Assembly (NCBI GenBank): GCA_015485455.1
Contig: WFTN01000539.1
Span: 1-9,808 of the forward strand
Source: Planctomycetota bacterium
GTDB taxonomy: Bacteria > Planctomycetota > GCA-002687715 > DRQF01
DNA: 9,808 nt
Direction of reading: 5' to 3'
Of the stretch, positions 1 through 6,432 are shown in pieces (position 1 is the stretch's first letter; each line of letters opens with the position of its first letter). Under the pieces are notes generated by a model. The model was given only the letters and a program-made list of their open reading frames with translations, was not told the origin of the DNA and ran no database searches. The position numbers and the translations under genes were made by a program.

Positions 1-49
1 GAAGGAATGCCCAAGTTTTTTCTGGGGTGTTCATTTTGAGGCTTGAACC

Positions 50-166
50 ATGAAGGTCAGAGCATCGGTTAAGAGGATTTGCGAGAGTTGCAAAATTGTG
101 AAACGCCGCGGAGTCGTGCGTGTCATTTGCGATGCAAACCCCCGTCACAAACAACGTCAGGGTTAA
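50..166 (+). CDS. rpmJ: 50S ribosomal protein L36
   Basis: This encodes a complete 38-residue L36 protein, a small basic zinc-ribbon protein of the large ribosomal subunit. The translation begins [20 protein letters not shown] and ends NPRHKQRQG, matching bacterial L36 along its whole length and at its usual size. Cys11, Cys14, Cys27 and His33 form the classical zinc-binding set, so this is the zinc-containing (C+) form. A GAGG at 38-41 lies 8 bases before the ATG. It heads the run rpmJ-rpsM-rpsK-rpsD-rpoA-rplQ, with rpsM starting 22 bases after its stop. The 49 bases upstream hold no recognisable end of another gene. The identification is secure from sequence similarity and gene order. Confidence 0.97.
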   Translation: MKVRASVKRICESCKIVKRRGVVRVICDANPRHKQRQG

Positions 167-188
167 GTCCCGAACTTGAGGTAAGCAG

Positions 189-557
189 ATGGCTCGTATC
201 GCGGGCACCGATATCCCGAACGACAAGAGGCTGAAGATCGCGTTGACATACGTCTACGGACTTGGCCCTAAAGAAACTCTCCGTTTGATCGAAGCGGTAG
301 GTCTTGACCCTGAGCAAAAAGCTCATGAGTTGAATGAGGAGGATGTGACACGCATCAATGCTGAACTTCAGGCGAATTTCGTCGTTGAAGGGCAGTTGCG
401 CCGTCAAACCATCCAAAACATCCAACGTCTGAAAGACATCCGCTGCTACCGTGGTTTGCGCCACATCCGAGGACTACCCGTCCGTGGACAACAAACGCAA
501 TCCAATGCTCGTACCCGCAAGGGTCCCCGCAAGACGGTTACCGGCAAAAAGAAATAA
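189..557 (+). CDS. rpsM: 30S ribosomal protein S13
   Basis: This encodes S13, a head protein of the small subunit that contacts the P-site tRNA and forms inter-subunit bridges with the 50S subunit. The 122-residue product has the expected start (MARIAGTDIPNDKR), the central helix-hairpin-helix region around YVYGLGPKETL (residues 22-32), and the very basic C-terminal tail with CYRGLRHIRGLPVRGQ and ARTRKGPRKTVTGKKK that reaches the tRNA. Length is normal for the family. A GAGG at 178-181 lies 7 bases upstream of the ATG. It sits between rpmJ and rpsK, 17 bases before the latter, and is presumably co-transcribed with them. Confidence 0.98.
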   Translation: MARIAGTDIPNDKRLKIALTYVYGLGPKETLRLIEAVGLDPEQKAHELNEEDVTRINAELQANFVVEGQLRRQTIQNIQRLKDIRCYRGLRHIRGLPVRGQQTQSNARTRKGPRKTVTGKKK

Positions 558-574
558 GAAGCAGGACTTGATCG

Positions 575-955
575 ATGGCCAGAGGCACAAAAAAACGTGT
601 TCGTAAGAACGTTGTGAAGGGTGTTGCTCATATCAAAGCAACATTCAACAACACGATCGTTACGATCACCGACACCACCGGTGCTGTCCTTTGTTGGGAC
701 AGCGCAGGAACAATCGGATACAAGGGTTCACGCAAGAGCACCCCTTTCGCCGCTCAAAGAGCTGGTGAAAGAGCTGCAGACAAGGCCAAGAAGTTTGGCA
801 TGCGGGAAGTCGAAGTTTGGATCAAAGGCCCAGGCAGTGGTCGGGAATCCGCAGTACGTGCGATCCGTGCCGGTGGCCTGGACGTGAAAGCAATTGTTGA
901 TGTGACGCCTTTGCCACACAATGGTTGCCGTCCACGGAAGCGTCGTCGGGTCTAA
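575..955 (+). CDS. rpsK: 30S ribosomal protein S11
   Basis: This encodes S11, a platform protein of the 30S subunit next to the mRNA exit and the decoding region. The 126-residue product carries the family core [20 protein letters not shown] (about residues 14-33), the [11 protein letters not shown] segment, the [16 protein letters not shown] loop and the C-terminal [15 protein letters not shown] tail, so it is full length. An AGGA at 563-566 lies 8 bases ahead of the ATG. It follows rpsM closely. The gap to the next gene, rpsD, is 72 bases, the longest in this ribosomal run, and contains a hairpin annotated separately. Confidence 0.98.
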   Translation: MARGTKKRVRKNVVKGVAHIKATFNNTIVTITDTTGAVLCWDSAGTIGYKGSRKSTPFAAQRAGERAADKAKKFGMREVEVWIKGPGSGRESAVRAIRAGGLDVKAIVDVTPLPHNGCRPRKRRRV

Positions 956-979
956 GACCTCACGAGATATACATATTTG

Positions 980-996
980 TGGATGATTTTCATCCA
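980..996 (+). promoter_or_regulatory. Hairpin in the rpsK-rpsD gap
   Basis: TGGATGA at 980-986 and TCATCCA at 990-996 form a perfect 7-bp stem with a TTT loop. It lies 31 bases upstream of the rpsD start, in the widest gap of the ribosomal cluster. No T-tract follows, so it is not an intrinsic terminator. S4, made from the next gene, is a known translational autoregulator of its own operon in Escherichia coli and of rpsD in Bacillus subtilis, so a regulatory or mRNA-processing role is plausible. That role is inference; only the inverted repeat is seen. Confidence 0.45.
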
Positions 997-1027
997 AGAG
1001 TAGAACTAACAGGATACGGGAATCGCC

Positions 1028-1660
1028 ATGGCGAGAATTACCGGACCGAAATGTCGTCTATGCCGCCGGGAGGGTATGAAACTCTTCCTCAAAGGCGAGC
1101 GTTGCCACACGGTCAAATGTGCAGTTGATAAGCGCGGTACACCTCCGGGTGTCACCACTTGGAGTCGTTCACGTAGGTCCGCCTACGGAATGCAACTTCG
1201 TGAGAAACAACGTCTCAAGCGTATGTACGGCGTGATGGAAAAGCAGTTCCGGATTTACTTCGGACGTGCTGTTCAGACGAAGGGGAACACGGGCGACAAC
1301 CTGTTGCTCGAAGTCGAACGTCGGTTGGACAATGTGCTTCGTCAATCAGGATTTGGTTTGGGCCCAAGCAGCTCTCGTCAAATCGTCGGACATGGCCACG
1401 TTATGGTGAATGGTCGCCGTTGCGATCGTCCTTCGCGTCAAGTTCGTGTTGGTGATGTCATTACATTCACCGATCACGATCGGAAGCGTAAGCACGTGAA
1501 GAGCGCTGTTGAAGGTTCAACAAGTTACCTGGGTGAGATACCAGCGTGGCTCGAAGTGGATCGTGAGAAAATGGAAATCCGCGTGATTGCATTGCCAACA
1601 CGTGAACAGTTCCCTTTCCAGATCAACGAGCAGCTGATTGTCGAAGGTATGGCCAAGTAA
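1028..1660 (+). CDS. rpsD: 30S ribosomal protein S4
   Basis: This encodes S4, one of the primary 16S rRNA-binding proteins that nucleates 30S assembly. The 210-residue product has an N-terminal zinc knuckle with Cys9, Cys12, Cys26 and Cys31, so it is the C+ zinc form, like L36 in the same cluster. A conserved helical stretch follows (YGMQLREKQRLKRMYGVMEK, residues 53-72). The S4 RNA-binding domain covers about residues 98-160, including VGHGHVMVNGRRCDRPS. The usual PPGQHG stretch after the zinc knuckle reads PPGVTTWSRSRRSAYG here, a local variant. An AGGA near 1011 is the best ribosome-binding candidate and is rather far from the ATG. Hairpins lie in the gaps on both sides. rpoA starts 50 bases after its stop. 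Confidence 0.98.
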   Translation: MARITGPKCRLCRREGMKLFLKGERCHTVKCAVDKRGTPPGVTTWSRSRRSAYGMQLREKQRLKRMYGVMEKQFRIYFGRAVQTKGNTGDNLLLEVERRLDNVLRQSGFGLGPSSSRQIVGHGHVMVNGRRCDRPSRQVRVGDVITFTDHDRKRKHVKSAVEGSTSYLGEIPAWLEVDREKMEIRVIALPTREQFPFQINEQLIVEGMAK

Positions 1661-1664
1661 GTTT

Positions 1665-1690
1665 TCCACTGTCCCCGCGGGGACTTTGGA
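1665..1690 (+). promoter_or_regulatory. GC-rich palindrome just ahead of the rpoA ribosome binding site
   Basis: GTCCCCGCGGGGAC at 1671-1684 is a perfect 14-base palindrome. After a 2-base mismatch on each side it extends into TCCA (1665-1668) pairing with TGGA (1687-1690). The element ends 6 bases before the strong Shine-Dalgarno GGAGGA at 1697-1702 of rpoA. There is no T-tract, so termination is unlikely. In RNA it could form a stable stem that protects or separates the rpsD and rpoA messages or tunes rpoA translation; in DNA it could be a protein-binding site. Function is not known from sequence. Confidence 0.5.
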
Positions 1691-1710
1691 CTTCCTGGAG
1701 GAAGAACCGA

Positions 1711-2751
1711 ATGCGAATCAGATGGCGTAATCTTGAGCTGCCGAACAAGGTCTCTCTTAACCGTGATACCTTTTCGGACACATATGCAGAGTTTTCCGTC
1801 GAGCCATTCGAGCGTGGCTTTGGCCACACGATTGGTAACGGACTTCGCCGTGTCCTTCTCAGCTCTCTCGAAAGTACCGCTGTCGTTTGGGTTAAAATCC
1901 CAGGCGTGCAGCATGAGTTCATGGCACTCGAAGACGTGGCCGAAGATGTCACAGACATCGTCTTGAACTTGAAGGAACTCAAAGTTCGCTATGGCGGTGA
2001 TGAGCCCATTCGATTGACGCTGAATGTCAAGAAGAAGGGCCCAGTCACGGCCAGCGATTTTGTTGCCGAAGCCGACGCGGAAATCGTCAATGGCGACTTG
2101 AACATCTGCACGCTTTCCAAAGAGATGGACTTCTCGATGGAAGTGGAGGTGCGCAAGGGGCGTGGCTACCTGACGGCAGAAGAGAACGAGTCCGGATCCG
2201 TCCGGGGTGCGAACAAGGGGCCTCGTAAGGATGTTGACCAAGAAATTGGCAAGATCTGGATGGATGCGACGTTCTCACCTGTGTTGCGGGTGCGTTACCA
2301 CATTGAAGACACACGTGTCGGCAAGTTGACAGATTACGATCGTTTGCTGATTCATGTGTGGACTGACGGAACTGTTGCCCCTGACCATGCTTTGGTCGAG
2401 GCCAGCAAGATTTATCGCAAGCATTTGAACCCGTTTGTCTCTTATGATGACGCTGGGGCTGAGTTGCCTGAATCTGATTTGGTTCCTGAACCCACAGAGG
2501 AGAAAGCTTCCAAGGAAGAGGAGGAGCTGATGCGCCTTATGGCCATGCCCATCTCTGAATTGAATCTTTCCATGCGGTCGGGCAATTGTTTGGAGGCTGA
2601 GCAAATTCGGACCGTGGGCGAACTCGTTTGCCGTGCCGAATCAGATCTTCTGAACGTCCGAAATTTTGGCAAGACGTCTCTGAAAGAGATCGTCGCCAAG
2701 CTCATCGAACTCAACCTGACTCTGGGTATGCAAGTCCCTTTGCAGGCCTAA
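1711..2751 (+). CDS. rpoA: DNA-directed RNA polymerase subunit alpha
   Basis: This encodes the alpha subunit, whose N-terminal domain dimerises to nucleate polymerase assembly and whose C-terminal domain binds UP-element DNA and activators. At 346 residues it is slightly longer than the usual ~330. The N-terminal domain spans about residues 1-243 and includes the dimerisation segment GFGHTIGNGLRRVLLSSLES (36-55). Residues 161-174 look like an extra basic insertion between the TAEEN and DQEIG motifs. An acidic linker (about 244-279) follows. The C-terminal domain (about 280-340) keeps the DNA-contacting residues: Arg289 in MRSGNCLEAE corresponds to E. coli Arg265, and NFGKTS keeps the Gly, Lys and Ser. 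The start MRIRWRNLELP is typical of planctomycete alpha subunits as I recall them. A strong GGAGGA at 1697-1702 fixes the start. rplQ follows after 26 bases. Confidence 0.98.
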   Translation: MRIRWRNLELPNKVSLNRDTFSDTYAEFSVEPFERGFGHTIGNGLRRVLLSSLESTAVVWVKIPGVQHEFMALEDVAEDVTDIVLNLKELKVRYGGDEPIRLTLNVKKKGPVTASDFVAEADAEIVNGDLNICTLSKEMDFSMEVEVRKGRGYLTAEENESGSVRGANKGPRKDVDQEIGKIWMDATFSPVLRVRYHIEDTRVGKLTDYDRLLIHVWTDGTVAPDHALVEASKIYRKHLNPFVSYDDAGAELPESDLVPEPTEEKASKEEEELMRLMAMPISELNLSMRSGNCLEAEQIRTVGELVCRAESDLLNVRNFGKTSLKEIVAKLIELNLTLGMQVPLQA

Positions 2752-2777
2752 GAAGTCATTAGAAACGGAATTTTGTC

Positions 2778-3179
2778 ATGAGACATCGTATTGCAGGACG
2801 CAAGCTCAACCGAAGCCCAGAGCACAGAAGACGTCTGCTTCAAAATATGGCTATGCAACTCATTAAGCATGGTCGTATTGTCACTACAGTTGAGAAGGCC
2901 AAGGAAACACGGCCATATGCTGAAAAGCTCATCACGTTGTCTAAGGAAAAGACCCTGGCAAACGTGCGACGGGCTGTCACCATGCTTGGTTCTCACCAAG
3001 AGGCGAAAGATGTGGCCCGTCACTTGTTTGACAACATCGGGCCTACCTTTAAGGACCGTCCCGGGGGATACACCCGCATCCTTCGTCTGTCTGAGAGACG
3101 TTTGGGGGACGGTGGTTCTAAGGCTGTCTTTGAATTGGTGAACTATGCACCAAGTCAAGATGTCATGGACGACGCTTAG
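2778..3179 (+). CDS. rplQ: 50S ribosomal protein L17
   Basis: This encodes L17, a large-subunit protein near the peptide exit tunnel opening. The 133-residue product begins MRHRIAGRKLNRSPEHRRRL and contains the conserved MAMQLIKHGRIVTTVEKAKE (about residues 24-43), LITLSK and GGYTRILRL segments, so it is complete and of normal length. The short acidic tail DVMDDA is not conserved. The ribosome binding site is weak (ACGGA near 2765-2769), which suggests partial coupling to rpoA translation. It is the last gene of the cluster, the usual place for rplQ after rpoA, and a strong intrinsic terminator lies 73 bases downstream of its stop. Confidence 0.98.
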   Translation: MRHRIAGRKLNRSPEHRRRLLQNMAMQLIKHGRIVTTVEKAKETRPYAEKLITLSKEKTLANVRRAVTMLGSHQEAKDVARHLFDNIGPTFKDRPGGYTRILRLSERRLGDGGSKAVFELVNYAPSQDVMDDA

Positions 3180-3252
3180 CATAGCTCTCACGGTTGAGAA
3201 GCCCTGTTAGAGTCGATCGATCTTGTGTCTTGAGTCACCGCAATAAAATAGG

Positions 3253-3289
3253 CAGGGCGTTGGTCGTTTGGCCGACGCCCTGTTTTTTT
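3253..3289 (+). terminator. Intrinsic terminator of the ribosomal-protein operon
   Basis: CAGGGCGTTGG at 3253-3263 pairs with CCGACGCCCTG at 3272-3282 (one G-T wobble). Two further inner pairs leave a GTTT loop. Seven T residues follow immediately at 3283-3289. This is a textbook Rho-independent terminator after rplQ, and it separates the ribosomal operon from the dehydrogenase gene that starts at 3356. Confidence 0.93.
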
Positions 3290-3355
3290 GCACCAGGCAA
3301 GGCCCGTGTGCAGTCCTTCTCTGGATGGCACCATTGCAAGAGAAAGTCCTAAACC

Positions 3356-4102
3356 ATGTCAACTAAGTCAGTCATTGTTGTGGGTGCTTCATCTGGTGTC
3401 GGGGCGGCCCTTGCCCAGCGCTTTGCTCAGGAGGGACGTCCTGTTGCGATTTTGGCGCGGCGTGAGGATCGACTCAAGGACGTGTGCCACAATGCTAAAG
3501 AGCAGAATGCAAGTGGTGAGATTCGTTTTTACACTCATGATGTCTTGGATTTTGCAGATGTACCTGCCTTGTTTGATCAGATCGAGAATGACCTGGGGCA
3601 AGCGGATACGCTGGTGTATGCCGCAGGGATTCTTCCGGATGTAGGACCTGATGAATTTAACAGTGAAAAAGATCTCAGTTGTGTACAGATTGGCTTCACT
3701 GGGGCGATTTCTTGGCTGAATGAGGCTGCGAACCGTTTTTGTAAAGCTGGAGGGGGCACCATTTGTGGCATCTCATCGATTGCTGGTGAGAGAGGCCGGA
3801 CTGGGATGCCCGCATATCACGGGACCAAGGCAGCTCTCTCAACGTTTCTTGAATCTCTCTACAATCGCCTTTGGAAAAAGAACGTTCGGGTAGTCACTAT
3901 CAAGCCGGGCTTCTTGGATACCGATATGACTAAGGGAATGGAGGGGCTCTTTTGGCACATCAAAGCCGAACGAGCCGCTGAGATTATCCATGGCCATATG
4001 AAGTCTGGGCGCCGTGTCGCTTATGTGCTTGGACGTTGGAGCCTGGTGGCTTTGGTCATTCGCAATATCCCGTCGTTCATTTTTAAGCGGACTTCGATCT
4101 GA
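3356..4102 (+). CDS. Short-chain dehydrogenase/reductase resembling DprE2
   Basis: The 248-residue product is a classical SDR oxidoreductase. It has the NAD(P)-binding GASSGVG (residues 10-16), a YAAG in place of the usual NAAG (88-91), the catalytic Ser in GISSIAGERGR (140-141), and YHGTK supplying Tyr154 and Lys158. The closest family I recognise is DprE2, the NADH-dependent keto-reductase that turns decaprenyl-phosphoryl-2-keto-ribose into the arabinose form in mycobacteria. The SSIAGER stretch and the C-terminal hydrophobic segment ending IRNIPSFIFKRTSI closely resemble mycobacterial DprE2 (which ends RHIPRSIFRKLPI). The next gene is a DprE1-like oxidase whose GTG start lies 3 bases after this stop and in the same frame, so the two are surely co-translated. 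No strong Shine-Dalgarno precedes the ATG; AAGAGA at 3338-3343 is distant. The true substrate in this organism is inferred only. Confidence 0.85.
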   Translation: MSTKSVIVVGASSGVGAALAQRFAQEGRPVAILARREDRLKDVCHNAKEQNASGEIRFYTHDVLDFADVPALFDQIENDLGQADTLVYAAGILPDVGPDEFNSEKDLSCVQIGFTGAISWLNEAANRFCKAGGGTICGISSIAGERGRTGMPAYHGTKAALSTFLESLYNRLWKKNVRVVTIKPGFLDTDMTKGMEGLFWHIKAERAAEIIHGHMKSGRRVAYVLGRWSLVALVIRNIPSFIFKRTSI

Positions 4103-4105
4103 ATC

Positions 4106-5515
4106 GTGAGTACAATCTTTCCAAACTATCATCTCGAATCCTGGGGCATGATTCATCATGCCACAGTTGATTTCTTGCGCCCGAGTTCCTCAAGCGAATT
4201 GGCAGGGATTTTCGCGGATGCCCAAGCTGCCGGAAAGACGATTTCCTTGCGGGGTGGGGGAAATTGCTATGGCGAGACTCCTTTGAATGATGGGGGGATG
4301 GTTCTCGACATGACTGCCCTTGATCGGGTGCTTGCTTGGGATCCCGCTGTTGGAATTGCACGGGTGGAACCAGGGGTCACTATTGAGAAACTCTGGGAAA
4401 CGGTGGTGGGCGATGGCTATTGGCCGGCTGTGGTTCCGGGGACTATGAAAGTCACCGTCGGTGGCGCTTGCAGTCTGGATATTCATGGCAAGAACCACTT
4501 TGCTTTGGGGAGCTTTCGGGACCATGTCTTGTCGTTGAAGTTAATGACGACTGATGGTGAGATCTTGCACTGTTCAGCGACAGAGAATCAAGATGTCTTT
4601 GACCATGTCCTGGGAGGGCTGGGGCTCCTTGGCTGCTTGACCGAAATCGAATTGAAATTGAAGAAGGTTTCTTCTGGGCAAGTGGACGTTGAGCCCATTG
4701 TTGTCGACAGTTTTGCTCATATGACCGAGGTGATGGAAGGACTCTCTTCAACTTCGGACTATCTTGTGGGGTGGCATGACGGTTTCGCTGCTGGCGATAA
4801 GGTTGGTCGAGGTTTGATTCATCGAGCCAATCATCCCAAGGAAGGGGACGATGCCTTCTTTGACGTCAAGAAACAGGGTTTACCTTCGACTCTTTTGGGG
4901 GTTGTTCCCCGCTCTTGGATGTGGTGGGGGCTTTGGTTCTTTCTGAACAAGCCCGGTATGCGCTTCATCAACTACTTGAAATTCCTGTCTGGCAAGAGGA
5001 ATGAGAAGAAAGGGGTGCATCGTCAAGGCCTCGCCGCGTTTCATTTCTTACTTGACTACGTTCCTCATTGGAAGAAGTCGTATAAACCCGGGGGGCTGAT
5101 TCAGTTTCAGTCTTTCGTTCCCAAGGATAGAGCAGCCCAAGTTTTCGAAGATTTGCTGCGCCTTTGCCAACGGAGGAATTTACCTCCTTACTTGGTTGTT
5201 ACGAAGCGCCACTTCGAGACCAAATCTTTGCTTCCCTATGCCGTGGATGGATTCTCTCAGGCCCTCGACATTCGCGTCACCAAGAAGAACCGCGGACGGG
5301 TTGAGAATTTGGTTCGTGAGATGGAAGAGATCGTTTTTGCCGCATCAGGTCGGTTTTACTTGGCGAAGGATGGGATGATGACTCCAGAGTCTTTCCGTCG
5401 TTATGTGGACAAGGATCGACTGGAGGCCTTTCGTGAACTGAAGGCACGCTTGGATCCTCGAGGTGTCTTACAATCGGACTTGTCACGTCGGCTCAAGATC
5501 CTGAGTGACCATTGA
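4106..5515 (+). CDS. FAD-linked oxidase resembling DprE1
   Basis: The 469-residue product is a VAO/PCMH-type flavoprotein. In mycobacteria DprE1 oxidises decaprenyl-phosphoryl-ribose to the 2-keto form, the first half of its epimerisation to the arabinose donor for cell-wall arabinan. The FAD-binding part covers about residues 20-190 and includes RGGGNCYGE (49-57) and PGTMKVTVGG then DIHGKNH (111-131). His127 matches DprE1 His132, and Lys421 in LAKD matches DprE1 Lys418, so the active site looks intact. The position of DprE1 Cys387, the covalent target of benzothiazinones, is Ala386 here (GFSQALDI). An aromatic-rich stretch at 271-293 falls where DprE1 has its flexible loops. The start is a GTG without a clear Shine-Dalgarno, 3 bases after the dehydrogenase stop; the downstream ATG at 4148 would delete a SWG motif shared with DprE1. 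Confidence 0.85.
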   Translation: MSTIFPNYHLESWGMIHHATVDFLRPSSSSELAGIFADAQAAGKTISLRGGGNCYGETPLNDGGMVLDMTALDRVLAWDPAVGIARVEPGVTIEKLWETVVGDGYWPAVVPGTMKVTVGGACSLDIHGKNHFALGSFRDHVLSLKLMTTDGEILHCSATENQDVFDHVLGGLGLLGCLTEIELKLKKVSSGQVDVEPIVVDSFAHMTEVMEGLSSTSDYLVGWHDGFAAGDKVGRGLIHRANHPKEGDDAFFDVKKQGLPSTLLGVVPRSWMWWGLWFFLNKPGMRFINYLKFLSGKRNEKKGVHRQGLAAFHFLLDYVPHWKKSYKPGGLIQFQSFVPKDRAAQVFEDLLRLCQRRNLPPYLVVTKRHFETKSLLPYAVDGFSQALDIRVTKKNRGRVENLVREMEEIVFAASGRFYLAKDGMMTPESFRRYVDKDRLEAFRELKARLDPRGVLQSDLSRRLKILSDH

Positions 5516-5533
5516 TGCTTGTCGGCGGTTGGG

Positions 5534-6148
5534 CTAACGGAACTGGTTTCGGTGCCGCATGATCTTCATGCCCTCCAAGTTGTTCCAAGTGAACAAGAGA
5601 GCGCCTGGTGAGCACAGTCTTTCAAATATGGCCTCGATGACTTCTGATTCCCCAGGCCAGGGGTAGGCGAATACAATGTCGATATCTGCTGGGTCAATAT
5701 CCAAGAGGTCGTGGCCATTTTGACCTCCGGGTTCTAACCAATCTGGTCCCTCGGTGAAGTCGATGAGCTCTTGTGCTTCCGCCGGAACATAGCTTGCAAC
5801 AACGAACTCCGCGTCGATTTCAAAGTCCTTCGCCAACCGTTCAGCTTCGGCAACCAAATCGCCTTGAATCTCGATGCCTTGAGCATCGAATCCAAGGGAT
5901 GCTGCTAACATGGTGGCAACGCCGAAACCCGCACCCCACTCGACGAAGCAGCCGTCTCGATCCATCGCCAATCGGCAAAGCATGTCATAAACTTCATCGA
6001 AATCACTGGGGACGAAACCGGCGAGAGGATGATCGCCCCGGCCTTCTACAAAACTGTCAATACGCAGGCGTGCCTCTTCGATTAAACGCTTTATGTGATC
6101 TGGTTGCTCGACTTTGGGTGCGTTCAGCTTCAAAATTTCCAACGCCAT
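5534..6148 (-). CDS. Class I SAM-dependent methyltransferase-like protein
   Basis: The 204-residue product has the start of a Rossmann-type methyltransferase fold. CFVEWGAGFGVAT (residues 67-79) is a good SAM-binding motif I. GIEI with Glu93 ends the second strand, where the SAM ribose would be held. DIDIVFAYPWP (156-165) lies at the motif IV position. The N-terminal 65 residues are helical and polar, and the protein is soluble with no signal peptide. The substrate cannot be told from sequence. It is read opposite to all its neighbours and converges on the oxidase gene, with only 18 bases between the stops. A GGAG (6161-6164 on the + strand, read as CTCC) lies 12 bases before the ATG, which is longer than ideal. 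A link to the surrounding glycan genes is suggested only by position. Confidence 0.78.
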   Translation of the reverse strand: MALEILKLNAPKVEQPDHIKRLIEEARLRIDSFVEGRGDHPLAGFVPSDFDEVYDMLCRLAMDRDGCFVEWGAGFGVATMLAASLGFDAQGIEIQGDLVAEAERLAKDFEIDAEFVVASYVPAEAQELIDFTEGPDWLEPGGQNGHDLLDIDPADIDIVFAYPWPGESEVIEAIFERLCSPGALLFTWNNLEGMKIMRHRNQFR

Positions 6149-6432
6149 TTTTGAGATTTACTCCAGGAGGGGTGGGCGTGCCATCGTTGTAAGATCGGCC
6201 ACTTAGCCCAATCTGGCGCTGCTCTTCAAGGAGACCGTCTGCGCCACCCTACTCTAAGGCATTCCGAATTGGGATCAACCGCCGGACAAGGTGGTGGACC
6301 CAACGTCATGAGGCTTATCATAGGAGCTGCCAGCAATAGGGGCAGGCGAAATCCCCTGTGATATGATATGGTTCGGTCACATTTGCCGCGAAACTCGCTC
6401 TGAGAGTTGTCAAGAAGGACAAGAGGCCTCTT
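6149..6432. other. Intergenic region between divergent methyltransferase and acyltransferase genes
   Basis: No convincing gene lies in these 284 bases. Two sets of inverted repeats are visible. CCCAAT (6207-6212) and ATTGGG (6268-6273) enclose TGGCGC (6214-6219) and GCGCCA (6241-6246). Nearer the acyltransferase, TATCATA (6316-6322) and TATGATA (6362-6368) enclose AGGGG (6338-6342) and CCCCT (6353-6357). Because the flanking genes diverge, promoters for both should be here. I see a candidate only for the + strand gene. Confidence 0.6.
6359..6367 (+). promoter_or_regulatory. Candidate extended -10 promoter element for the acyltransferase gene
   Basis: TGATATGAT fits the extended -10 form TGnTATAAT with one mismatch. 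No good -35 hexamer sits 16-18 bases upstream, which extended -10 promoters can tolerate. A start point near 6374 would leave a leader of about 60 bases before the TTG start at 6433. The element overlaps the right arm of an inverted repeat, so a repressor or activator could act here. This is a pattern match only. Confidence 0.35.

Noticed and set aside
1..49. Possible tail of an upstream gene before rpmJ
   Set aside because: All three + frames end within about 50 bases, and none reads like the end of infA, secY or map, so no partial gene is called.
1525..2241. A 238-codon open frame on the - strand across rpsD and rpoA
   Set aside because: It lies wholly antisense to the end of rpsD and the start of rpoA, both certain genes, and its product matches no family I know.
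4148..4150. ATG at 4148 as the start of the DprE1-like oxidase
   Set aside because: It would remove the SWG segment that aligns with DprE1. The GTG at 4106 keeps it and is coupled to the upstream stop.
5773..6192. A 139-codon + strand open frame opposite the methyltransferase
   Set aside because: Its low-complexity Pro/Arg/Gln-rich translation is typical of an antisense shadow, while the - strand frame has a clear SAM-binding motif.
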